Assembly: GCF_035917335.1 (NCBI RefSeq)
Contig: NZ_CP109067.1
Coordinates: forward strand, 1,552,501 to 1,616,500
DNA length: 64,000 bases
From: Micromonospora sp. NBC_01813
GTDB lineage: Bacteria > Actinomycetota > Actinomycetes > Mycobacteriales > Micromonosporaceae
Reading direction: 5' to 3'
Positions 42,097-50,084 of the stretch are shown here, in pieces; positions within the stretch are counted from its first letter, which is position 1, and each line of letters opens with the position of its first letter. A program made the translations under genes and the position numbers. The notes under the pieces are model-generated. The model searched no databases. It was not told the origin of the DNA and saw only the letters and a program-made list of their open reading frames with translations.

Positions 42097-42622
42097 ACCG
42101 TCCGCACTCGACCCGGCCGAGAAGGTCGACCTGTGGCGCCAGCGGTTCTTCGAGGCCCAGGCGGCCGCGGAGGAGTTCATCCTGGGAGAACACGGCGAAG
42201 AAGGCCTAGCCGCGTGGATCCAGGCCAACTCGCGCATCACCGCGGAACTGCTGCGAGCGCAACGGCCCGCCGGAGTGTCCGCCACCGATCACTTCATGAC
42301 CCGGCTGCAGCGTCAACTGTTGCTGTACGACTCGGCGGTGACCCGCGAGCCACAACCCTCGGGCACCGTCCTGCGCAACGCCGACTGCGGGATCCTCCGG
42401 TACCGCAGACGGGCCGCCCGCGCCGGCGTCGTGCTGACGTTCTCGTCGCCGTGCCCGTACTGCCAGGAACTCAACACCGCCATCGCCGCCCGCTACGTGG
42501 AACCGGACGTCACGGTGTCGTGCGAACAGGCGGGTGACGGGTGCACCTGGCGCGCGGGCCCTCCTCACGCTCCAGAAGAGGACGCGGCCGGGTCACCGCA
42601 GCGCGGCCGGACCGGTGACTGA
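42086..42622 (+). CDS. Unrecognised Cys-rich protein of the Rieske cluster
   Basis: The 178-residue protein has a helical N-terminal half (DLWRQRFFEAQAAAEEFILG, then FMTRLQRQLLLYDSAV). A C-terminal part carries CPYCQELN and, twenty residues on, SCEQAGDGCTW. The four cysteines could form a zinc or iron site. No database family comes to mind. Its start overlaps the CMD-like gene, and its 3' end overlaps the convergent flavin reductase gene by 58 bases. The tight coupling argues it takes part in the same chemistry. It is the most novel protein of this cluster. Confidence 0.75.
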   Translation: MTSEPSALDPAEKVDLWRQRFFEAQAAAEEFILGEHGEEGLAAWIQANSRITAELLRAQRPAGVSATDHFMTRLQRQLLLYDSAVTREPQPSGTVLRNADCGILRYRRRAARAGVVLTFSSPCPYCQELNTAIAARYVEPDVTVSCEQAGDGCTWRAGPPHAPEEDAAGSPQRGRTGD

Positions 42623-43221
42623 ACCAACGGCAGCGCCGTGCGATCGTCGGCCGGCGACCGGCTCACGTCGAGCGTCATGCCGAGTTGTCGGCCCACGGCC
42701 ACACACAGGTCAGGCGCCGCGGTGCGGGTCAGGTCCTGATGATCGTTCTGAGTGAAGCACGCCGACGCCACGTTCCTGTTCCGTAGCCGCAAATACCACG
42801 GAAACAGTGCGCCCAGCGCCGGCTCGGTCAGCATCGTGCGCGAATGCACGATCGTCCCCACCAGCAGGTTGCCGAACGGGCGTTGCCCGGCGTTCATGAA
42901 ACTCTTCAAGCGTTCCTGGAAGATCTTCAGCACCGCAGGTACGTTTCCGGCGTACACCGGCATGGCGAGCAGCATCGCCTGCGCGCCATCGGCCAGGTCG
43001 ACGACATGTTCGAAGTCGTCGTCGATCGTGCACCGGCCCACCTCGGGGTCCAGGCAGGTGTCCTCGCCTTCGCACATCGCGATGTGATGGTCGATCAACC
43101 GGATTCGCTGGATCTGCGCGTCGCCGACCTCCCGGACGACGCCGGTGATCGCCGCCTCGAGCAGCGCGTCAGTCAGCGACGGAAGCCGCTTCTGTGTGCA
43201 GGACAACGCGACGATCTTCAT
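42565..43221 (-). CDS. NAD(P)H-dependent FMN reductase family protein
   Basis: The 218-residue product starts at ATG 43221 after GGAGG. It has a flavodoxin-like fold: MKIVALSCTQKRLPSLTDAL at the N-terminus, LLAMPVYAGNVPAVLKIFQE at the FMN phosphate/ring region, and an internal CEGEDTCLDPEVGRC insertion typical of the iron-sulfur flavoprotein/FMN_red group. It is encoded opposite to the Rieske operon and overlaps its last gene. It may supply reduced flavin or electrons to the oxygenase, which lacks its own reductase; that pairing is inference. Confidence 0.85.
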   Translation of the reverse strand: MKIVALSCTQKRLPSLTDALLEAAITGVVREVGDAQIQRIRLIDHHIAMCEGEDTCLDPEVGRCTIDDDFEHVVDLADGAQAMLLAMPVYAGNVPAVLKIFQERLKSFMNAGQRPFGNLLVGTIVHSRTMLTEPALGALFPWYLRLRNRNVASACFTQNDHQDLTRTAAPDLCVAVGRQLGMTLDVSRSPADDRTALPLVQSPVRPRCGDPAASSSGA

Positions 43222-43274
43222 CCGGAGGGCCTCCTCTGTCCGCTCAGCGCCACTCGAGGACCGACCACCTGAGC

Positions 43275-43374
43275 ATGCCAGCGTGGACGCGCACCGAGGC
43301 AGTCCCAACCTACCGGGCGGCACCCGTTCTCCTGCACTATCAGGACCTGCTCGACGACTCGCCGAGCGGCTGCG
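43275..43374 (+). pseudogene. Sulfotransferase fragment (scar)
   Basis: The frame reads AWTRTEAV and then APVLLHYQDLLDD, matching AWTRRATQPNVVLLHYQDLL of the intact sulfotransferase near 35900-35967. Bases 43332-43358 are identical to 35941-35967 (27 of 27). After that, 22 bases are absent and 43359-43374 match 35990-36005. The rest of the gene is gone. The fragment abuts the 3' end of the ATPase remnant, so one deletion may have joined the two. Confidence 0.8.
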
Positions 43375-43378
43375 CCGA

Positions 43379-44699
43379 CGTCGACGGCGGATAGATGTCG
43401 TCGAGCCCGATCGTGTGGACGCGTTCGCCGCTGTCGGTAAGGCCTGGGTCGAATCCGGCGCCGCTGTAGCAGGTCAGCACGGTGTCGCGGGTGTCGTATC
43501 CACGGGCGGCGAGCAGGTCGCGGGCCCGGCGCAGCCGGTCGACGTGACGCGCCCCCATCACCTCACCCCACTTGACCTCGCCGAGGGAGAGCAGCCTTCG
43601 CGGCTCCCCCGGGATCGCCGGGGCGAACACCGCGACATCCACCTCGATCTGACGACGACGCTGCGGGTCGGCGACGACGCCGGCACCGACCTCACCCGGC
43701 AACGCACCGAACACCTCCGGCGGCGCGGTCAGCGCGTACGCCCGGCACAACCGTTCGAAGTGCGGGCCGATCACCTGGGCGGCGAACCGGGACCGAGCGT
43801 CGCGCCACACCAGCTCGGCCCGGCCGCTCTCCAACTGGCCCCACTGCGGACGCATCACCACCTGGTAGAAGGTGATCAGCGGTTCCGCGATCCGGTAGAC
43901 CGCCCAGCCGGACCGGAACACGTCCGGTTCCCGGACGAGCAGGTGGCTGTACCGCGCCTCCCGAAACAACGGAGTGCCGGGCTGAGCACGGCGCGGATCA
44001 GCCAGTCGTCGAAGTCGCCGAGGTCGCGCGGCGCGTCCTCACCGACGAAGCGCCGGTACGCCGGGGTGCCGCCGACCACGGCGTGGTGCAGCACGGCGAG
44101 CTTCGGGTCGGTCAACCCCCAGAACTGGGCGGTGAGCACGTGGTCGAAGGGCTGGACGACGAGTTCCAGGCTGGCCCGTCCACGAAGGGGTGCGGACCCG
44201 GCGAGCAACCCACCCATGACGGACATCGCGGATCCGCAGAGCAGCAGCGAGAGTGGCCGCTCGGTCGACACCGCTCGGTCGATCTCTCGTTGCAGGATCG
44301 ACGGCAGGGCCGGCTCGACCTTGCTGAGGTAGGGGAACTCGTCCAAAACGATGGGGCCGGGCCGGTCGCGGAGGGTGCACAGGTAGGTGGCGGCCTCGTC
44401 CCAGCTGTCGAACCGGACCGGGGCGGTGACACCCAGCCAGGTGGTGAGTGCGTGTGTGAACAGCCGCAGCGACTCGGCCGACGTCGCCTGAGTGGCACCG
44501 AAATAGAGCCCGCCGGTCTGCCGGGTCAACGCTTCCAACAGGTACGTCTTGCCCTGCCGGAGTCGACCGCTGACCACTCCCAGCTGCGGGCCGGATCGGG
44601 CGAGGAACGCGGTGAGTTGTCGCCACTCGAAGTCACGGGCGAAGATCCGGTCCGGTTTCGTGATCAGGACGACCCCCAGCCGTAAACGAGGAGTACAGT
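43379..44699 (-). pseudogene. Broken DUF234-type AAA ATPase
   Basis: Two frames together give an archaeal-type ATPase. The first has Walker A SGRLRQGKTYL and Walker B PIVLDEFPYLSKV and runs to IRAVLSP. Near 43977-43981 one G of a short run appears lost, and the protein continues in another frame with GTPLFREARYSHLLVREPDV. There a block of about 50 residues (the expected winged helix) is missing before FRSGWAVYRIAEPLITFYQV. The C-terminal DUF234 nuclease-like domain then runs to GLDDIYPP. No ATG or GTG start is found upstream of FARDFEWRQLTAFL, up to 44700. Confidence 0.82.
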
Positions 44700-44723
44700 T
44701 CGTCGAAGTGTGCTCCTCGTTTA
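44683..44723. repeat. Long palindrome between ATPase remnant and response-regulator gene
   Basis: TAAACGAGGAG at 44683-44693 pairs exactly with CTCCTCGTTTA at 44713-44723, and most of the inner bases continue the stem around a TTCGTCGAA loop. The stop codon of the response regulator lies inside its right arm. It can serve as the terminator of the two-component operon, or it may be the old operator of the ATPase gene. Confidence 0.7.
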
Positions 44724-45416
44724 TCGCTGGGTGCGGCGTTCGGGTAGCGAGTCGCCGGGTCTGACCAGGTGATGCTGGTAGGCGAACACCACGAGTTGCG
44801 CCCGGTCGCGCGCGTTCAGCTTGATCATCGTGCGGTTGACGTGCGTCTTGACCGTCAACGGAGACAGGTACAGCCGTTCGGCGATGTCGTCGTTGGACAA
44901 TCCGTGCGCGACCAGCAGCAGGATCTCCTTCTCCCGTTCGGTGACCCGGTCGAGCTCCGGCAGGTGGCGCGGTGGTGGCCCGATGTGATGGATCAGCCGG
45001 CTGACCAGCCCGCTGGTGGCCCGTGGCGACAGCAACGCCTCCCCGGCGGCGACCACCCGGATGGCGTTGACCAGGTCACCGGGCTCGACGTTCTTGCCGA
45101 GAAAGCCGCTCGCCCCGGCCTGCAGAGCGTGGATCACGTTGTCGTCGTTGTCGAACGTGGTGAGCACCAGCACCCGTACGCCAGCGAGGCGTTCGTCAGC
45201 GCCGATCCGGCGGGTCGCCTCGATACCGTCCACTCTCGGCATCCGGATGTCCATCAGGACGACGTCGACCCGGCCGCTGTGGCACAGCTCGACGGCTTCG
45301 CCACCGTCGGCGGCCTCACCGACGACTTCCAGGTCTGGAGCCGCGTCGATGATCATTTTGAAGCCGGCGCGGATGAGTGCCTGGTCGTCGGCGAGCAGAA
45401 CCCGGATCGTGGTCAC
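44721..45416 (-). CDS. NarL/FixJ-family response regulator
   Basis: The 231-residue protein has a receiver domain with Asp9/Asp10, phospho-acceptor Asp56 (VVLMDIRMPRVDG), the TTF switch region and the AGASGFLGK lysine. A LuxR-type output domain follows (VTEREKEILLLVAHGLSNDD, then LSPLTVKTHVNRTMIKL). Its ATG overlaps the kinase stop by four bases. It should be phosphorylated by that kinase and bind near the divergent MMPL gene, where a 7-2-7 dyad is found. Confidence 0.95.
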   Translation of the reverse strand: MTTIRVLLADDQALIRAGFKMIIDAAPDLEVVGEAADGGEAVELCHSGRVDVVLMDIRMPRVDGIEATRRIGADERLAGVRVLVLTTFDNDDNVIHALQAGASGFLGKNVEPGDLVNAIRVVAAGEALLSPRATSGLVSRLIHHIGPPPRHLPELDRVTEREKEILLLVAHGLSNDDIAERLYLSPLTVKTHVNRTMIKLNARDRAQLVVFAYQHHLVRPGDSLPERRTQR

Positions 45417-46723
45417 GTCACATTCTCTCCGCGGTGGCGGGAGCCGCCGCCGGCGGTGGCGGGGACGCTGGGTGCGTTGAGCCGGTTGACCGCCTGCTCG
45501 TCGGTGGGCAGTTCGGCGTACACCCGGAACTCACCGCCGGTCGTCTGCCCGGCGGTGATGGTGCCGTGCGCGGCGGCGGCCCGTTCCCGCATCCCGAGGA
45601 GCCCGAACCCGGAACCCCGGCCGGATCCTGCGCCGCCCGGCGTGGCGCCGGACGCGGCGATCGGGTTGGTGACCTCGACGGTCACCGTGTCGGCGGTGTA
45701 CGCGAGCGTGAGGGTCGCGCCGCCGACCCCGTAGCGGTGGGCGTTGGTCAGCGCCTCCTGCGCGATGCGGTACGCGGCCAGGTCCACCACCGCCGGCAGC
45801 GGCCGTGGGTCGCCGCGCTGCTGATGCCGTACGGCGAATCCGACCGAGGCCAACCCGGCCAGCAGCTCCGGCACGCGTTCCACCCCGGGTGCCGGTTCGG
45901 TGCTGTGTGTCTCGTCCGGGTCACGCAGCACACTGACCACCGACTTGAGCTCGGCCAGGACGGTGTCGGCGGCGGCGCGGATGTTCCCCAGCACCGGCCA
46001 CACCTTGTCCGGGTCGTCTCGCAGTACGTGGCCGGCGGCACCGGCGTGCACGCTGATCACCGCGATGTGGTGGGCCACCACGTCGTGCAGTTCCCGGGCG
46101 ATGCGGAGCCGCTCGTCCATCACCCGGCGGCGGGCCTCCTCCTCACGGGTCATCTCGGCCTGCCTGGCCCGCTCGGTCACCTCGGCGATGTACGCCCGAC
46201 GCGACCGGATCGCGTCACCGGCCGCCGCGCCGCCGAAGACGATCGCGAAGACGGTGAGCTGATCGGTGTTCCACCATTCGGGGAAGTGCGCCACCGTTCC
46301 CACGGCCATCAGCGCACCCCAGACGGACAGGGCGTAAAACCAGGGCCGACGACGCGGGCTGTGCCCGACGGCGGAGTACGTCAACATGCCGACGACGATG
46401 AACAGCCCGTCCGGGGGGCGACCCACCGCGATGACGACGACGGTGACCGCGGTGACGGCCACAAGGACCGGCACCGGCCACCGACGGCGTAGCAGGAGCA
46501 GCACCGCGCACAGCGCCGCCAGCAGCATCGTCCCCGTCTGCTCCGCTGTCGGGCCGAGAAACAGCATGCCCAGGATCCCGGTCACCGCCAGCGCCACATC
46601 GCTTAGCGGGCCACGGTAGCGGTCGAGGTACCGGGGAATCCGTTCGCTGCTCGCCGCCCACATGGCCGCGACGGTAGCGCGACGAGCCCGTTCCCAGCGG
46701 CCTCTTCCTGCGGTATCGGCCAC
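45413..46723 (-). CDS. Two-component sensor histidine kinase (HisKA_3 type)
   Basis: The 436-residue kinase has four to five membrane helices in the first 180 residues with almost no external loop. The DHp motif RIARELHDVVAHHIAVISVH follows, then an HATPase domain (AQEALTNAHRYG, then GSGFGLLGMRERAAAA). Such DesK/LiaS-like kinases sense membrane or envelope state. GTG 46723 is the longest start; an ATG at 46663 is equally possible. It is coupled to the response regulator and divergent from an MMPL exporter. Confidence 0.93.
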   Translation of the reverse strand: MADTAGRGRWERARRATVAAMWAASSERIPRYLDRYRGPLSDVALAVTGILGMLFLGPTAEQTGTMLLAALCAVLLLLRRRWPVPVLVAVTAVTVVVIAVGRPPDGLFIVVGMLTYSAVGHSPRRRPWFYALSVWGALMAVGTVAHFPEWWNTDQLTVFAIVFGGAAAGDAIRSRRAYIAEVTERARQAEMTREEEARRRVMDERLRIARELHDVVAHHIAVISVHAGAAGHVLRDDPDKVWPVLGNIRAAADTVLAELKSVVSVLRDPDETHSTEPAPGVERVPELLAGLASVGFAVRHQQRGDPRPLPAVVDLAAYRIAQEALTNAHRYGVGGATLTLAYTADTVTVEVTNPIAASGATPGGAGSGRGSGFGLLGMRERAAAAHGTITAGQTTGGEFRVYAELPTDEQAVNRLNAPSVPATAGGGSRHRGENVT

Positions 46724-46731
46724 CGCGAAGT

Positions 46732-46747
46732 TACTGCGTCCGCAGTA
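46732..46747. promoter_or_regulatory. 7-2-7 dyad, likely response-regulator operator
   Basis: TACTGCGTCCGCAGTA is a perfect inverted repeat of two heptamers separated by two bases, the geometry used by NarL-type output domains. It lies between the kinase start and the MMPL gene. A separate small hairpin (GCCCCG-GAAT-CGGGGC, 46806-46821) sits closer to MMPL. The dyad is seen; binding by the adjacent regulator is inferred. Confidence 0.55.
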
Positions 46748-46843
46748 CGCCGCCGCCTGCGCTGACCGGACGACGCACCCCGCCGCCTCCCGAGATCGTG
46801 TAGCAGCCCCGGAATCGGGGCCCGTGACCGACGGAGGACTTTC

Positions 46844-49111
46844 GTGGCGACCATGTTGTACCGGCTGGGACGGTTCTCGTTCCGACGACGCCGGCTGACC
46901 CTCGTCATCTGGGTGATCGCGCTGGCGATGTTCGGCACCGGAGCGGCGCAGCTGTCCGGGCCGACCAGCGACGCCCTGTCCATCCCCGGCACCGAGTCGT
47001 GGCGGGCGATGGACGTGATGACGGACAAGTTCGGCGGCGGCATCCGTGCCGCGTCGGTCAAGGTGGTCTTCACCGCCTCCGGCGACGCCACGTTGACCGA
47101 CGCGGATCAGCGCAGCGCCGTCCAGGCCGCGGTCGCCGCGCTGCGCAACGCGCCCCAGGTCGCGGTGGTCGCCGACCCGTACCAGGCCGGAAGCATCTCA
47201 CCGGACGGGAAGATCGCGTACGCCACCGTCTCCTACCCGGTGGACGCGACCGAGGTGAGCGTCGAGTCCCGGGCGGCGCTGTTCGACGCCGGCGACACCG
47301 CCCGGGACGCGGGCGTCGGCATCGGCGTCGAATACTCCGGCGATGTCATCGGCGAGACCGAGGAAGCTGGTGCCGCCGAAGCACTCGGCATCGTGGTGGC
47401 CGCCTTCGTTCTGCTGATCACCTTCGGCTCGCTCACCGCTGCCGGGCTGCCGCTGCTGACCGCGATCATCGGGGTGGCCGTCGGCCTGCTCGGCATCGGG
47501 ATCGCCTCCGGATTCCTCGATCTGACCTCGAACACCTCGGCGCTGGCCACCATGCTGGGTCTGGCCGTCGGGATCGACTACGCGCTGTTCATCCTGTCGC
47601 GCTACCGGCATGAGCTCGCCGCCGGCCGTGACGGCGAGGAGGCCGCCGGCCGTGCCGTGGGCACCGCCGGATCGGCCGTCGTCTTCGCCGGTCTGACCGT
47701 CGTCATCGCCCTGGCCGCGCTCGCCGTGGTCGGGATCCCGTTCCTGGCGGCGATGGGCCTCGCCGCCGCCGGCACCGTCGCGGTGGCGGTGGTGATCAGC
47801 CTGTCGCTGCTGCCCGCGCTGCTCGGCTTCGCGGGCCGCACGGTGCTGCCCAGGCGGCAGCGCAACAGCCCGCAGGCCCAGCGCGACAGCGACGGCACAC
47901 CTGCACGGCCGGCCAGGGTGCCGTTCGGTGAGCGGTGGGCGCGCGGCGTGGTCAGGCACCGCGTACCGGCGTTGGTGTTGTCGGTCGTCGCCGTCGGTGT
48001 CGTCGCGCTCCCCGCACTCGACCTGAGCGTGACGCTGCCCGACGACAGCACCGCGTCGCCGGAGTCCACTCAGCGCAAGGCGTACGACCAGCTCGCCGCC
48101 GGTTTCGGGGCCGGCATCAACGGCCCGCTGGTCGTCGTGGTCGAGTCCGCCGACGGTACGGCGGCAGCCGCCGGCGAGCAGGCGCAACGGATCGTCGCCG
48201 GTCTCGCCGGTGTCGTCGTGGCCTCCCCTGCGACGCCGAACCAGGCCGGGGACACCGCAATCTTCAGCGTCGTTCCCACCGGCGGGCCCACCAGCGAGGA
48301 CACCAGGAACCTGGTGCACGACATCCGCGCCCAGCAGGCGGACTTCACCGCATCCACCGGGGGCGCGACCCTGGCCGTCACCGGCCGGGCCGCCATCGAC
48401 ATCGACGTGTCGGAGAAGACCACCGCCGCGCTGCTGCCCTACCTGGCCGTCGTGGTCGGCTGTGCGTTCCTGCTGCTACTGGTGGTGTTCCGCAGCATCG
48501 TGGTGCCGATCAAGGCCGCGCTGGGGTTCCTGCTGTCGGTGGCCGCGTCGTTCGGTGCCCTGGTCTTCGTCTTCCAGCAGGGCCACTTCGCCGACCTGAT
48601 CGGGCTCGCCACGCCCGGCCCGATCGTCAGCTTCATCCCGATCTTCCTGGTCGGCATCCTGTTCGGCCTGGCCATGGACTACGAGGTCTTCCTGGTCACC
48701 CGGGCCAGGGAGGAGTTCGTGCACGGAGCCACCGCCGATGAGGCGATCGTGTCCGGCATGAGGCACGGTGCCCGGGTGGTCACCGCCGCGGCACTGATCA
48801 TGATGAGTGTCTTCGGTGGCTTCATCCTCGCCGAGGACACCGTCGTCAAGTCGCTGGGGTTCGCCCTGGCGTTCGGCGTCGCCGTCGACGCCCTGCTGGT
48901 CCGGATGACGATCGTCCCGGCGGTGCTGTCGCTGCTCGGCAGGTCCGCGTGGTGGCTACCGACGTGGCTCGACCGTGCCCTGCCGAACGTCGACATCGAA
49001 GGTGCCCGGCTCACCAGGCAGGCGAGTCACCTGGTGGAGGGTACGGTGTTGGCGGCGAGCCACTCCCGCGGCAGGGGAAGGACGTGCAACGAACCCCGCG
49101 GAACCGTCTGA
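46844..49111 (+). CDS. MMPL/RND-type exporter
   Basis: The 755-residue protein has the MMPL family layout: one N-terminal helix, an external domain, six helices including the ALATMLGLAVGIDYALFILSRY motif, a second external domain, and six more helices with LVGILFGLAMDYEVFLVTRA. GTG 46844 follows GGAGGA. These proton-driven pumps export lipids, siderophores or drugs across the inner membrane. The divergent two-component system is the probable regulator. The basic C-terminus overlaps the next convergent gene by 85 bases. Substrate unknown. Confidence 0.92.
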   Translation: MATMLYRLGRFSFRRRRLTLVIWVIALAMFGTGAAQLSGPTSDALSIPGTESWRAMDVMTDKFGGGIRAASVKVVFTASGDATLTDADQRSAVQAAVAALRNAPQVAVVADPYQAGSISPDGKIAYATVSYPVDATEVSVESRAALFDAGDTARDAGVGIGVEYSGDVIGETEEAGAAEALGIVVAAFVLLITFGSLTAAGLPLLTAIIGVAVGLLGIGIASGFLDLTSNTSALATMLGLAVGIDYALFILSRYRHELAAGRDGEEAAGRAVGTAGSAVVFAGLTVVIALAALAVVGIPFLAAMGLAAAGTVAVAVVISLSLLPALLGFAGRTVLPRRQRNSPQAQRDSDGTPARPARVPFGERWARGVVRHRVPALVLSVVAVGVVALPALDLSVTLPDDSTASPESTQRKAYDQLAAGFGAGINGPLVVVVESADGTAAAAGEQAQRIVAGLAGVVVASPATPNQAGDTAIFSVVPTGGPTSEDTRNLVHDIRAQQADFTASTGGATLAVTGRAAIDIDVSEKTTAALLPYLAVVVGCAFLLLLVVFRSIVVPIKAALGFLLSVAASFGALVFVFQQGHFADLIGLATPGPIVSFIPIFLVGILFGLAMDYEVFLVTRAREEFVHGATADEAIVSGMRHGARVVTAAALIMMSVFGGFILAEDTVVKSLGFALAFGVAVDALLVRMTIVPAVLSLLGRSAWWLPTWLDRALPNVDIEGARLTRQASHLVEGTVLAASHSRGRGRTCNEPRGTV

Positions 49112-49605
49112 AACGGCGCCTTGGCTACGGGCATTCCCGAGCCGAAGTGGACGGCGGCCGCGGTTGCCCGGCGCTTGTTCAAGGACCAGCCGCTCATCGC
49201 CCGGTAGCTGACAATATTGCCACGGCGGACGATACCGACGAAACGCCTGGTCATCCCACTGGCGTCCCCGCTCTGCCGGCCGGTGAAGTAGACCACGAAG
49301 TCGACACGCTGCCAGGGTTCGCGCATCGGTAGCCGGTCGAGATCATCCCGGCCGAGGAAAACGCCCTGAGCGTCGATGGCGAACAGCAACTCCCGCCGCG
49401 CCGTTCTGCGGACGCGTCCGGCCACAGCGAAGACGACGATGGTGCCGGGCACCAGTCCGACCAGGAACACCGGATACAGGGTCGACCAGTTCCGCAGGCC
49501 GACCATCATGAGGATGGCCGGCAGGCTGCCGAGCGCAGCCACGTACAAGGCGGTCCGGGGCCAGCCCTGTCGCACCTCGTACGCCGAGGCGTCATCCGCT
49601 TGCAT
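49027..49605 (-). CDS. Hypothetical membrane protein with two N-terminal helices
   Basis: The 192-residue protein (start ATG 49605, MQADDASAYEVRQGWPRTAL) has two adjacent membrane helices at about 20-60 and then a cytoplasmic domain of about 125 residues. That domain includes FAIDAQGVFLGRDDLDRLPM and WQRVDFVVYFTG, a PH-like beta pattern. No named family is recognised. Its 3' end overlaps the MMPL gene on the other strand by 85 bases, a long overlap that could allow antisense effects. Confidence 0.7.
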   Translation of the reverse strand: MQADDASAYEVRQGWPRTALYVAALGSLPAILMMVGLRNWSTLYPVFLVGLVPGTIVVFAVAGRVRRTARRELLFAIDAQGVFLGRDDLDRLPMREPWQRVDFVVYFTGRQSGDASGMTRRFVGIVRRGNIVSYRAMSGWSLNKRRATAAAVHFGSGMPVAKAPFQTVPRGSLHVLPLPREWLAANTVPSTR

Positions 49606-49659
49606 GGCAGGCAAGGTAGCACCGGCCGACCAGCATCGATCCACCTTGGTGGTTACCGA

Positions 49660-50022
49660 TCAGCCGTGCTCCGGTGCGCCGGTGACATGGTGATCGGCGG
49701 CGTGCAGGACTTCGGCGACCAGGCGGCGCACGTGGCCGCCGCGTGCCCGGTACAGCACCCGGCGGCCGTCGCGGCGGCTGGCGACCAGCCCGGCGAGCAG
49801 CAGTTTCGCCAGGTGCTGCGAGACGGCGGGGCGGGCGGCGCCGACCGCCGCCGCGAGGGTGCCGACGTCGTGTTCGCCCTCGCGTAGTTGCCACAGCAGC
49901 CGCAGTCGGGTGGGGTCGGCGAGCATCCGCAACGCGGTCACCGCCGCGTCGATCTGCGCGCCGGTCGGTGGTTCCTGCCCTGCCGTGGCACCTGCAGCGT
50001 TGTCGCGTGCGTACATGAGCAC
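49660..50022 (-). CDS. ArsR/SmtB family metal-type repressor
   Basis: The 120-residue protein has the ArsR winged helix: MLADPTRLRLLWQLREGEHD, then VSQHLAKLLLAGLVASRRDG and a YRARGGHV wing. The C-terminal helix carries HAADHHVTGAPEH, several histidines that could form the alpha5 zinc site of SmtB/CzrA-like sensors. It is divergent from a CDF cation exporter by 62 bases and should repress it until zinc or a like metal binds. GTG 50022 and ATG 50016 are both possible starts. Confidence 0.92.
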   Translation of the reverse strand: MLMYARDNAAGATAGQEPPTGAQIDAAVTALRMLADPTRLRLLWQLREGEHDVGTLAAAVGAARPAVSQHLAKLLLAGLVASRRDGRRVLYRARGGHVRRLVAEVLHAADHHVTGAPEHG

Positions 50023-50084
50023 CTATTCTGCCGTCGAGGTGGCCGACACCGCCACCCGGCAGCGGCGAGCAGAGGTGAAACGGC

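Noticed and set aside
43340-43969. C-terminal part of the ATPase as an independent gene
   Set aside because: It begins in the middle of a known two-domain family just after a frameshift and lacks a ribosome site.
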